A DNA stretch of 64,000 nt from Streptosporangium roseum DSM 43021 (GTDB lineage Bacteria > Actinomycetota > Actinomycetes > Streptosporangiales > Streptosporangiaceae), in contig NC_013595.1 of the NCBI RefSeq assembly GCF_000024865.1, positions 1,674,001 to 1,738,000 of the forward strand, written 5' to 3'. Both the position numbers and the translations under genes were made by a program. The notes beneath the pieces are model-generated. The model did no database searches and was not told the DNA's origin. It saw only the letters and a program-made list of their open reading frames with translations. Below, in pieces: positions 8,686 through 17,182 of the stretch; within the stretch, counting starts at the first letter, position 1, and each line of letters opens with the position of its first letter.

Positions 8686-8713
8686 GCGCCACCGCCCTCC
8701 ACTAGGGCCGCCA

Positions 8714-8745
8714 CGAGGATTCCCAGGTCGACCTGGGAATCCTCG
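8714..8745. terminator. Perfect 32-bp palindrome
   Basis: Bases 8714-8745 are a perfect palindrome (16-bp arms, no spacer, centre GGTCGACC). It lies between converging transcription from the left and the 8844-14036 gene from the right. A cruciform-forming bidirectional terminator or a dimeric-protein site are the two readings. Confidence 0.55.
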
Positions 8746-8802
8746 GTTCCGGGCGGCCGGTCCGATCGGAGGACATCGGCCATGTGACGGGTGCCGATCC
8801 CC

Positions 8803-8835
8803 GCCCGGGTACGGGGGCCGGCCCCGTACCCGGGC
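8803..8835 (-). terminator. Terminator of the ATPase operon
   Basis: Arms 8803-8816 and 8822-8835 are perfect 14-base complements with a 5-base loop, 8 bp downstream of the stop of the large ATPase gene. Confidence 0.7.
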
Positions 8836-8843
8836 AGCCGGAT

Positions 8844-11800
8844 TCACGGCTCGGGGGACAGGCGGTCGGCGGCCTGCTCGATGGCCGTGCTCACCCGGTC
8901 GGCCAGCAGGCCCACCGCGCCGACCGCCCTGGTCACCGGGTCGTCCCCGGCGCCGCCGAGGGCCCGTTCGCGCAGGTAGGCGGCCTTCACCTCGGCCCAC
9001 CGCGCGGCCTGCGCGGCCGTCATGGTGCCCCGCAGCTCGGCCAGCTTGAGCAGGTTGGCCTCGGCGCCGGAGGTGAGGGTCTGGGCCTCGCCGAGGTAGT
9101 GGTCGTCGATCACGGCCTCCAGCTCCGCGTCGTTCATGACCGGGACGACCCTGGCGGCGAGCTTGTTCATGTTCCGGTAGGACCCCTGGAGTTGGAAAGG
9201 CGGCTCGGTCCTGGACGCGTCGGCCTGGGCCGCCGAGGCGATGTAGGCCCGGTTGCCGGCCAGCACCACCCGCTGGAGGCGGAGCAGCCCGCGCAGGACC
9301 GTGAGGACCTGGCCGAGCTCCACGGAGGAGTAGGGGTGGGAGAGCTGGTCGGCGCGGACGGCCGGGTCGCCCTGCGCCAGCCGTACCAGGAGGCGGATGT
9401 CGCCCCGGTCGCGGGTGGACAGGGGGGCCAGGACGGGGTTGGAGGTGAGCGCGTTGTCGATGTAGCTCAGCGCGAACAGCTCCTCCCTGCCGGACAGCAC
9501 CTCGCCGAGGTTCCACACGTCGGCCCGGTTGGCGAGCATGTCGGGGATGCGGAACCGCCCGCCGGACTCGGTGTACGGGTTGCCCGCCATGCAGACCGCG
9601 AAGCGCTTGCCGCGCAGGTCGTAGGTCCGGGTCTCGCCCTCCCAGACGCCCTGCATCCGCCGCTGGCCGTCGCACAGCGAGATGAACCTCTGCAGCAGCT
9701 CGGGAGAGGTGTGCTGGATGTCGTCGAGATAGAGCAGCACGTTGTTGCCCATCTCCAGGGCGAAGGAGATCTTCTCGACCTCCTGGCGCGACGTCGCGTC
9801 GGGCGCCTGCGCCGGGTCCAGCGAGGTGACCAGGTGTCCCAGGGCGGGACCGTCGACCTTCACGAAGATCAGGCCGAGCCGGCTGGCCACGTACTCCATG
9901 AGGGTGGTCTTGCCGTAGCCGGGCGGCGAGATGAGCAGCAGCATGCCCATCTGGTCGGTCCGCCTGGCGTCGCCGGCCGCGCCGATCTGCTTGGCCAGGT
10001 TGTCGCCGATGAGCGGGAGGTAGACCTCGTCGAGGAGCTGGTTGCGGACGAAGGCGCTCATCACCTTCGGCCGGTACTCCTCCAGGCGCAGACGTTCGCG
10101 CTCCGCGGCGACCAGGTCGTTGCGCCGCCGCTGGTAGGCCCGGTAGGCGGGGACGCGGTGCTCGCGGAAGCGCCGGGTCCGGCTGAGGAACTCGTCCAGG
10201 CGCAGGTCGAGCCTGCGCCCGACGATCCGCGGGTGCGTGCCGAGCAGGCCCTCGACGGTGGCGGTCAGGGTGGCGGAGGAGTCGTGCCGGGACACCTCGC
10301 ACAGCCGTACGGCCACCGCCTCCGGCAGCTCGGCCGACGGCTCGAACGCCCCCAGCCACGCCTCGGCCAGCCGGTACCGCTTGGCGAGGTCGTCCCCGAG
10401 CGCCCGCAGGTCGTCGTCGAGCTCCCCGCGCGAGGCCCCCAGCGCCCGGTCGAACCGCTCCAGCAGCGACCGCGCCCCCGCGCTCGTCACGAACCCGGAC
10501 GGCCTGCCCGCCAGCTCCTCGAAGAGATACTCCCCGGCGAGCGCGGAGACGTCCTCGCCGTCCTGCCCGGCTCCGCCGTGCCACCCGGCCGCATCGTCCT
10601 GCCCGGTCCCGCCGTTCTGTCCGGTTCCGCCGGTCCGCCCGGCCGCGTCGTTCTGCCCGGTCCGCCCGGTCCCGCCGGTCCGCCCGGCCGCATTCGCGGC
10701 CTCCGCGGTGGCGGGCGCGCGGTCCGGCCGGTCGCGGCCGGGGACCGTGCCCGGCGCCTCGCCCTCCAGGTCGCGCATGAAGGCCGCGATGGCGGAGCCG
10801 AGAGCGGCGCGGGTCTCGGCCACCGCGTCGACCCGGCCGAACAGGGCCCTCGCCCGCGCGAGGGAGACCGCCCGGGTGGTCCACGTCCCGCGAGAGGTCT
10901 CGTCCGCGCCGAAGGCCCAGAAGAGCTGGGCCGCGGCCCTCGCCGCCGGGGGATAGCGCAGCAGGCCCGCGCCCGCGTGCAGGCGGAGCAGGGCGTCGAG
11001 GATCGCGGCGGCGTCGTGGTCGTGGACGCCCCGCTCGTAGCCCTCGTCGTAACGGGCCTCCGCCACCTGGCGGACGATCCGCAGCAGCCCGCCCTCGACT
11101 ACCGCCTCCTCGTGCAGCGCGTCGAGGGAGACGGCCGAATCGCCCGCGCGCAGCGTGCCGGCCTCCGCGCCGGCCAGGATCGAGGCGGCCAGGTGCTCTC
11201 CCCGGTAGACCTCGGCCGTCTCCGAGACCAGCAACTGGTCCCAGAACGGCCGGGTCTCGGCGAACGTCTCGTCGCGGACCGGCGAGCGGTAGTCGGTCCC
11301 GGTGACGGCGAACGCCATCCGCCCGCCGTGCGGCACCAGCGTGAGGTCGGGTGCCTGGGTGTTGACCGCGAACCGGTGCCGGCCCAGGCGGATCGTCTCG
11401 CCGCCGTCGGCGTACAGGTCGAGCCGGTCCAGCAGGGCGCGGCCCGCCTCCTGGCGGGCGGACTTGATCCGGCCTTCGAGCTCCTCGGCCCGGACCTGGT
11501 CGCCCAGCTCGCGCAGCTCCCCGGCCACGCCGTGCAGCTTGACGACCATCGGGTCGGAGCCGAAGTAGGTGTTGACCTCGTCGAGGGAGCCGAGCCCGGC
11601 CACCCGGCGGCGCACGCCCGCCAGGATCCGGTCCGCGGACCCGGCCAGCCGGTCGGCCCTGCGGGCGCGCTCGTCCAGCAGGGCCTGCCGCCGCGAGGAG
11701 AACGCCTCGTAGACGTCCTCCCGTTTGGCGGTCAGCCGGGCCAGGAAGTCGTCGAACTCGGCGAAGCGCGACTCCAGGCCCTCCAGCTGGAGCATCAGCC

Positions 11801-14036
11801 GGCCGAGCTGCTCGTCGCAGCGCTCGGGGGTGCCGGACATCGCCAGCGCCCCGGTGATCGCCTGCCCCAGCAGCGCGAACTCGGCCGCGAACGCCGCCCG
11901 TCCCTCGCTCGCCAGCAGCTCGCCGCGCCGGGCCTCCAGCGTGGCGCGGGCGCGGTTGACCCCGCCGAGCACCTCGCCGATCCGCTCCAGGATCGCGGTC
12001 CGCACGGTCGCGTCGGCGATGTCGAGCGTGCCGACCACCTCGATCACGACCTCCAGGCCCTGGGCCTGGCCGGCCAGCCGGTCGCCGACCGGCCCGGCCT
12101 CGGCCACGGTGGCGATGGCCCCGGCGTCGGACGCCAGCCGCTCGACCTCCGCGTGGTACCCGGCGAAGGCGTCCTCGCCCCGCAGGAAGCCGGCCGCGCG
12201 CTGTGCGGTGGTGCCGAGCTCGGCCTCAAGCTCGGCGGCCAGCCCGTCGATCCGGCCGATGTCCACGTGACGCAGCTCGCGCAGGGTCACCAGACGCCCC
12301 TGGGCGCGCCGCAGCTCGGCGAGGTGGGTGATCCACCCCTGGGCGGATCGGGGCGCCTGCGCGCGCGCCTGCCGTACCAGGGAGGCGATCTCAGCGGCGG
12401 CGGCCTCCAGCGCGGCCGCGGCCTGCTCGGTGAGCGACTGGACGTTCTCGAACTCCTCCAGCACCTGCCCGGCGGTCGCCCGCACGTCGGCGAGCGGTCC
12501 CCGCAGCCCGTGCTCGCCCAGCCAGTGGTAGTGGTCGAAGGTCCGGGCGCAGGCCGCGATCAGCGCTTCGAAGACCGGGACGGACGGCGCCATCTCCTCG
12601 ACCATCCGCGCCACCGACAGGCAGTCGGAGATCCCGCGTACCAGCTCCGCGTTGCCGATCCGCTCCAGCGGTCCGGTGCCCACCGGCTGGGCGGCGGCGT
12701 AGAGGTCCGACGTGTACGGCGTCTGCCAGACCTGCATGGGGTGGACCCGGGAGGGCTCGTCGGAGGTCGCCCTGAAGACGATCAGCGTGCCGTCGTCGAA
12801 CAGCGAGTAGCCGTGGCAGGACAGGGGCGTGGACACCTGCTTGCGGATCACGTTGTACGGCAGCAGCAGCGACCGGCCCCCGGTGCGGGCGTGGAAGACG
12901 TAGAGCACGTCCTCGCCGTTGGCCGAGCGGATGACCCGCTCGAACTCCAGGCCGGAGACGTCGGTGTCGAAGGTCTTCCCGGCCCCGGTGGACAGGTGGT
13001 AGCCGCCGGGGAAGATGATCCCCTGGTCCTCGGGCAGGCGGTGGCAGGCCTGGCCGATGCCGTCGAGGCGGACCACGCCCTTGGTCCTGGTGTTGAAGAC
13101 CAGGTGCCGCCACTCGGTCTCGTTGTAGGGCCGCACGCGCAGCAGGATCAGCGGGCCGACCCTGGCGTGCTGCACGTCGGCGTCGGCGAGGCTCTGCAGC
13201 GGCTCGGCGACCGGCTCGCGGTAGACGCCCTCGCCGGTCTCGGTGTTGTTCTCGATCTTGATGGTGAGGTCGCCGCCGACGGTCTCGACGAACACCTCGC
13301 CCTGGATCGAGATGTGCGGGTGGCGGCCGAGCACGTGGTCGTCGCGGGTGGTGGGGGTCCACTCGAAGTCGTGCGACGGCGGGAACGCGTGGTCGCGCTC
13401 GCCCCGGTCGTCGATGTAGGTGAGCGTGCCGTCCGCGCCGACCTGCCAGCGCAGCACGCGGGTGTCCTGCGGCCCCGTCCGGAAGACGGCCAGCATCTTG
13501 CCCTCGGTCCGGCGGAGCCGGAGCAGCCGGGTCTCCCGGTAGTAGCGGTAGAGCTCGGCGAAGTCCCGTTCGAACTGCGGGTGGCGGAACAGCGGCGCGG
13601 GGTCGAACCGGAACGCGGCGCCCTCCGGGCCGCCCTGGGCGCCCGTGGCGCCCCGCACGAAGGTGTGCATGGAGAAGACGTCCTCGACGGCCGTCTCGGG
13701 CTTCAGCCCCATGAACACGTTGTAGCCGAACAGGATGAGCCCCTGCCGCCCCCCGGTCCCGCCGCCCGCTCCCGCGGGCGGGCCCGCCACCCCGCCGAGC
13801 GCCACGATGTCGCGGGGGACGCAGTTGTTCTCGGTACGGATCCGCTCGGTGCCGATCAGGCGGAGCTCGGCTCCGCCGAAGACCTCGAGACGCCGGGTGT
13901 TGAGCGCGCCGGCCTGCCGGGCGAGCTCGGCCGCCTGCTCGGCGAGCCGGGCGCGCAGCACCTCGTAGGTGCCCGCGTCCAGCCCGGCGTGGCCGTCCGG
14001 CGGCTCGGTGACGACCTCTGTCATGGGCGGCGTCAC
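8844..14036 (-). CDS. Giant AAA+ ATPase of the DUF3686 'DNA repair ATPase' type
   Basis: 1730 residues. The N-terminal ~500 residues are beta-rich with repeated LxVFRT/LYVFHA-type strands and match what I recall of the DUF3686 module. A long helical region follows (~520-1120), with several predicted coiled coils. Near residue 1120-1170 is a low-complexity linker of GRTGGTG/GQNGGTG/GQDDAAG units. The C-terminal AAA+ domain has Walker A SPPGYGKTTLMEY near 1370, Walker B NVLLYLDDIQ near 1430 and an AGNPYTESG segment that may be sensor 1. Its start overlaps the flotillin stop by 4 bp (ATGA), so the two are co-translated. Despite the family name, no DNA-repair activity is visible; the link to a flotillin points to membrane-associated work. 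Confidence 0.85.
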   Translation of the reverse strand: MTPPMTEVVTEPPDGHAGLDAGTYEVLRARLAEQAAELARQAGALNTRRLEVFGGAELRLIGTERIRTENNCVPRDIVALGGVAGPPAGAGGGTGGRQGLILFGYNVFMGLKPETAVEDVFSMHTFVRGATGAQGGPEGAAFRFDPAPLFRHPQFERDFAELYRYYRETRLLRLRRTEGKMLAVFRTGPQDTRVLRWQVGADGTLTYIDDRGERDHAFPPSHDFEWTPTTRDDHVLGRHPHISIQGEVFVETVGGDLTIKIENNTETGEGVYREPVAEPLQSLADADVQHARVGPLILLRVRPYNETEWRHLVFNTRTKGVVRLDGIGQACHRLPEDQGIIFPGGYHLSTGAGKTFDTDVSGLEFERVIRSANGEDVLYVFHARTGGRSLLLPYNVIRKQVSTPLSCHGYSLFDDGTLIVFRATSDEPSRVHPMQVWQTPYTSDLYAAAQPVGTGPLERIGNAELVRGISDCLSVARMVEEMAPSVPVFEALIAACARTFDHYHWLGEHGLRGPLADVRATAGQVLEEFENVQSLTEQAAAALEAAAAEIASLVRQARAQAPRSAQGWITHLAELRRAQGRLVTLRELRHVDIGRIDGLAAELEAELGTTAQRAAGFLRGEDAFAGYHAEVERLASDAGAIATVAEAGPVGDRLAGQAQGLEVVIEVVGTLDIADATVRTAILERIGEVLGGVNRARATLEARRGELLASEGRAAFAAEFALLGQAITGALAMSGTPERCDEQLGRLMLQLEGLESRFAEFDDFLARLTAKREDVYEAFSSRRQALLDERARRADRLAGSADRILAGVRRRVAGLGSLDEVNTYFGSDPMVVKLHGVAGELRELGDQVRAEELEGRIKSARQEAGRALLDRLDLYADGGETIRLGRHRFAVNTQAPDLTLVPHGGRMAFAVTGTDYRSPVRDETFAETRPFWDQLLVSETAEVYRGEHLAASILAGAEAGTLRAGDSAVSLDALHEEAVVEGGLLRIVRQVAEARYDEGYERGVHDHDAAAILDALLRLHAGAGLLRYPPAARAAAQLFWAFGADETSRGTWTTRAVSLARARALFGRVDAVAETRAALGSAIAAFMRDLEGEAPGTVPGRDRPDRAPATAEAANAAGRTGGTGRTGQNDAAGRTGGTGQNGGTGQDDAAGWHGGAGQDGEDVSALAGEYLFEELAGRPSGFVTSAGARSLLERFDRALGASRGELDDDLRALGDDLAKRYRLAEAWLGAFEPSAELPEAVAVRLCEVSRHDSSATLTATVEGLLGTHPRIVGRRLDLRLDEFLSRTRRFREHRVPAYRAYQRRRNDLVAAERERLRLEEYRPKVMSAFVRNQLLDEVYLPLIGDNLAKQIGAAGDARRTDQMGMLLLISPPGYGKTTLMEYVASRLGLIFVKVDGPALGHLVTSLDPAQAPDATSRQEVEKISFALEMGNNVLLYLDDIQHTSPELLQRFISLCDGQRRMQGVWEGETRTYDLRGKRFAVCMAGNPYTESGGRFRIPDMLANRADVWNLGEVLSGREELFALSYIDNALTSNPVLAPLSTRDRGDIRLLVRLAQGDPAVRADQLSHPYSSVELGQVLTVLRGLLRLQRVVLAGNRAYIASAAQADASRTEPPFQLQGSYRNMNKLAARVVPVMNDAELEAVIDDHYLGEAQTLTSGAEANLLKLAELRGTMTAAQAARWAEVKAAYLRERALGGAGDDPVTRAVGAVGLLADRVSTAIEQAADRLSPEP
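10547..10690 (-). repeat. Gly/Thr/Gln-rich coding repeat inside the ATPase
   Basis: Imperfect repeats of 9-12 bases (GGx-ACx-GGx) code for GRTGGTG, GQNGGTG and GQDDAAG runs. They look like a flexible linker that changes length by slippage. Confidence 0.6.
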
Positions 14037-16171
14037 TGCTTGCCGGAGTTGAGGGCGGCGACCGGCACCTCGGCGGCGACCGGGACGTCGGTGACGGCCT
14101 GGGTGCCGGCGCCGGGCTTCTGCGCGCCGCCCAGCAGCTCACGCAGCCGGTCGGCGTCGGCTCCGCCCGCGGCCAGCTTCACCAGCAGCGCCGACAGGGA
14201 CAGGTTCCGCACGTCGGCGGTGTCGAGCGAGCCGAGCATCCTGGTCAGGTCGGCGGGCAGGCTCTGCGAGCCGTCCAGGTACGGCCCGGCCAGAGCCTGG
14301 GCGACGTCGGAGTGCTGCACGAAGCCGTCCACGCTCTTGCCCATGGTGATCGAGCCCATCAGCCGGTCGAGGAACACGCTGTCGCCGCCGACGATGTCGA
14401 TGTTGGCCTTGGACAGGCCCGCCGACAGTACGGCGGCCTGCGCCTCGGCGACCTTGAGCTGGACGTTCACCCCGGCGAGGCGGATCTCCTTGTCCGCCTC
14501 CAGCCGCAGGCGGTACTCCTCGTGGGTACGGCTCGCGTCGTCCAGCGCGGCCATCGCCGCCGCCTTCTGGGTCAGGCCCTCGGCCTCGGCCTTGAGCTTC
14601 TCGCCGACGGCCGAGGCGGTCGCGAGCGCCATCGCCTGCTCGCCCTCGGCCTCCGCCTTGAGCCTCTCCCGCACCCCCATGGCCGAGGCGAGCGCCTTGG
14701 CCTGGTCGCCCTCGGCGACCGCCAGCGCCTTCTCCCGCTCGACCGCGGCCTCGGCGCGGCCCACCTTCTCGATCGCCGCGGCGTCCCGCTCCCGGACCTG
14801 CACCTCGGCGAGGCCGGCCGCGGCCGCCTCGGCCTGGACGCCCTCGGCCAGCCGGATCTTGGCGCGGGCGTCGAGTTCGGCGGCCTGCTGCCGCGACTCG
14901 GCCAGCACCAGCGCCTCGCGTGCCCGGTGCCTGGACGCCGCCTCGGCGGCCTCGGCCGCCTTGATGTCCTTGACCAGGCTCTCCTGCGCCTCGGCCTCGG
15001 CCTGGATGATCACGGCCTGGCGGGTCCGCTCGGCCTCCTCGACCACCCGCAGCCGCTTGATGTTCTCCTCCTGCTCGGCGACCGTCTTCTCCACCGCGAT
15101 CCGCTCCCGGATCACCTCGGCGATGGACCGCTTCTCGCCCTCGACCTCCTTGTCCTTGGAGATGCGGGACAGCTCGGTCTCACGCTCGCGGGAGATGACC
15201 TCCAGCATGCGGTCCTTCTCGATCCGCTCGGACTCGATGGCGATGACCCGCTCGCGGTTCTTCGCCGCCACGGCGATCTCGCGGGCCTGGTTCTCCTGCT
15301 GGATGCCGAGCTGCTCGTCGGTGCGCAGGCCGGCGGCCTGGGCCTTGAGCCGCTCCTCCGCCCGGACCTTGAGGATCTCCGCCTCCTCGCGGGCACGCAT
15401 GGTCTCGACCTCGCGCTTCTGCTTGATCTCCGCGTCGGCCTGGCGGCGCTCCAGTTCGAGGATGGCCTCCCGCGCGTCCACGTTCTGGCGGGTGATCTCC
15501 TTCTCCTCGCGCCGCTGGAACTCGTTGGTCCGCACGTGCTCGATCGCGGTCAGTTCGGTGATCTTCCTGATGCCCTGAGCGTCGAGGATGTTGTCCTTGT
15601 CGAGGGAGAGCAGCGAGGTCTGCTCCAGGTAGTCGATGGCGGCGTCCTCAAGGCTGTAGCCGTTCAGGTCGGTGCCGATGACCTGGATGATCTGGTCGCG
15701 GAACTGGTCGCGCTGGGTGTAGAGGTCCACGAAGTCGAGCTGCTTGCCGACGGTCTTGAGCGCCTCGGAGAACTTGGCGCTGAACAGCTCCTGCAGCGTC
15801 TCCTGGTCGCTGGCCCGCGCGGTGCCGATGGCCTGGGCGACCTTGACGACGTCCTCGGCGGTCTTGTTGACCCGGACGAAGAAGGTGATCCGGATGTCGG
15901 CCCTGATGTTGTCCCGGCAGATCAGGCCCTCGCGGCCGGTCCGCTCGATCTCGATGGTCTTCACCGAGATGTCCATGATCTCGGACCGGTGGAAGACGGG
16001 CAGCACGATCGCCCCGGTGAAGGTGACGTCCACCTTGTTGACCTTGGAGACGATCAGTGCCTTGCCCTGTTCGACCTTGTTGAACAGGCGGCTGGCCGTG
16101 ACCAGCAAACCGATGACGACGAGAAGGATGACGGCGAGGAGGATGCCGAATCCGGTGGAGATGACGTCCAT
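14033..16171 (-). CDS. Flotillin / SPFH-domain membrane scaffold (YqiK-like)
   Basis: 712 residues. One N-terminal membrane helix (FGILLAVILLVVIGLLV) is followed by an SPFH domain (EQGKALIVSKVNKVDVTF, DIRITFFVRVNKTAEDV, DLNGYSLEDAAIDYLEQ). A very long Ala/Glu/Arg coiled coil covers ~220-600, and the C-terminal tail is Pro/Ala-rich. This is the flotillin layout of E. coli YqiK. It organises membrane microdomains; the protein would face the cytosol with its tail. It lies 12 bp after the YqiJ-like gene and overlaps the ATPase start, so the three form one operon. Confidence 0.92.
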   Translation of the reverse strand: MDVISTGFGILLAVILLVVIGLLVTASRLFNKVEQGKALIVSKVNKVDVTFTGAIVLPVFHRSEIMDISVKTIEIERTGREGLICRDNIRADIRITFFVRVNKTAEDVVKVAQAIGTARASDQETLQELFSAKFSEALKTVGKQLDFVDLYTQRDQFRDQIIQVIGTDLNGYSLEDAAIDYLEQTSLLSLDKDNILDAQGIRKITELTAIEHVRTNEFQRREEKEITRQNVDAREAILELERRQADAEIKQKREVETMRAREEAEILKVRAEERLKAQAAGLRTDEQLGIQQENQAREIAVAAKNRERVIAIESERIEKDRMLEVISRERETELSRISKDKEVEGEKRSIAEVIRERIAVEKTVAEQEENIKRLRVVEEAERTRQAVIIQAEAEAQESLVKDIKAAEAAEAASRHRAREALVLAESRQQAAELDARAKIRLAEGVQAEAAAAGLAEVQVRERDAAAIEKVGRAEAAVEREKALAVAEGDQAKALASAMGVRERLKAEAEGEQAMALATASAVGEKLKAEAEGLTQKAAAMAALDDASRTHEEYRLRLEADKEIRLAGVNVQLKVAEAQAAVLSAGLSKANIDIVGGDSVFLDRLMGSITMGKSVDGFVQHSDVAQALAGPYLDGSQSLPADLTRMLGSLDTADVRNLSLSALLVKLAAGGADADRLRELLGGAQKPGAGTQAVTDVPVAAEVPVAALNSGKQ

Positions 16172-16183
16172 GTGGTCCTTCGG

Positions 16184-16792
16184 CTAAAGAGGACGGTCAG
16201 GGTCGAGTTCGGCGTCGTAGGGCATCACCCAGAAGAACTCGCCCGCGGAGTCGTAGGCGAATATCAGGGCGGTGCTGCCGGCGCCGAAAGCGTCGTCGCC
16301 GGTCTGACGGACTTGGACGAGGGCGGAGGAGCCGTCCGCGGCGGTGACCTCGGCCTGACCGAAGTCCCTGCCCACCCGGCCGGTGCGGACGACGCACGTC
16401 CGGCCCACGAAGTCGGCGCGGGAGGGCGCGCGCTCCCCGCGCGCGGCGCGGCGCAGCGGCAGCACGATCAGGCGGGTGCCGGCCCAGGCGCAGGCGAGCG
16501 CGGCGGCCGGCACCACGGTCAGCGCGGGGACGCCGCTGAACAGCACGCCGCCGGCCAGGCTGACGAACCAGGCGATGACGACCAGCAGCGACACGGTCAC
16601 GGAAGCCGGCACCCCGCCCAGCCCCAGGCCGCCGAGGAACCCGGCGAACCCCGCCGTCTCCGTCCCGGCGTCGGCGTCGTCGAACCCGATGCCGCCGAAC
16701 ACGGCGAGCAGCCAGTAACCGATGATCACCACGAGCAGGAATGTGAAGAGAACGGTTGGAAAAGCAAATGCGGCATCGACGAAATGGCCCAT
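16184..16792 (-). CDS. YqiJ/NfeD-like membrane protein with OB-fold tail
   Basis: 202 residues. Three hydrophobic segments (TVLFTFLLVVIIGYWLLAVF, SVTVSLLVVIAWFVSLAGG, ALTVVPAAALACAWAG) are followed by a soluble beta-rich domain from ~125 (FVGRTCVVRTGRVGRDFGQA) that looks like the OB fold of NfeD/YqiJ proteins. These proteins are the standard partners of flotillins. First gene of the flotillin operon; an AT-rich stretch near 16850-16885 may hold the promoter. Confidence 0.82.
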   Translation of the reverse strand: MGHFVDAAFAFPTVLFTFLLVVIIGYWLLAVFGGIGFDDADAGTETAGFAGFLGGLGLGGVPASVTVSLLVVIAWFVSLAGGVLFSGVPALTVVPAAALACAWAGTRLIVLPLRRAARGERAPSRADFVGRTCVVRTGRVGRDFGQAEVTAADGSSALVQVRQTGDDAFGAGSTALIFAYDSAGEFFWVMPYDAELDPDRPL

Positions 16793-16933
16793 CGGCGAGC
16801 GAGATCCCCCTGTGGCGTGCTTAACGGCGCTCCCCCGAGCGCATGTGCCTGACTATATACATATAAAGATTGAGTAAAGGGGATAGTTCCCGAAATCTAA
16901 GGAATGACGGGAAACTTGCGCTGGGCATGAGAA

Positions 16934-16965
16934 AGCCGAGGACGCGGGGCTCCGCGTCCTCGGCT
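16934..16965 (-). terminator. Terminator of the 30-residue membrane peptide gene
   Basis: Perfect 14-bp arms 16934-16947 and 16952-16965 with a 4-base loop, starting 13 bp after the small gene's stop and followed on the minus strand by a short T-rich run (CTTTCTC). Confidence 0.75.
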
Positions 16966-16977
16966 GCGAGGGAGAGA

Positions 16978-17070
16978 TCAGGCGGGACGGGTGATCATGT
17001 AGGCCAGGCCGACGAGGATCACGACGGGGATGAGCCACACGATCGCCTCGATGGCGAATTCCTTGTACAT
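16978..17070 (-). CDS. 30-residue single-pass membrane peptide
   Basis: ATG at 17070 with GGAGGG 5-6 bp upstream, stop at 16978, then a textbook hairpin. The peptide starts MYKEFAIEAIVW and continues LIPVVILVGLAYMITRPA, one hydrophobic helix with short charged ends. The size and look resemble KdpF-type and other regulatory mini-proteins, but no kdp gene is present. It sits upstream of the flotillin operon on the same strand and may be a free-standing membrane regulator. The ribosome-binding site, codon use and private terminator make it likely to be real; function unknown. Confidence 0.72.
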   Translation of the reverse strand: MYKEFAIEAIVWLIPVVILVGLAYMITRPA

Positions 17071-17155
17071 GACATCCCTCCGGGGCGGTGATCGGCGAGG
17101 AGTTCAGGGAAACCGACGATAGCCGCTGACCCGCGCCGCGACCAGGATCCGGCGT

Positions 17156-17180
17156 CCCCGGCCCGCCGGGCGGGCCGGGG
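17156..17180 (-). terminator. Terminator of the glycosidase gene
   Basis: Perfect 12-bp arms 17156-17167 and 17169-17180, immediately downstream of the stop at 17183. Confidence 0.65.
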
Positions 17181-17182
17181 TG

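Noticed and set aside
8784..15578. A 2264-codon open frame on the plus strand opposite the ATPase and flotillin genes
   Set aside because: Composition is Gly/Arg/Leu/Val/Pro shadow sequence without any domain; the minus-strand genes have clear motifs and codon structure.
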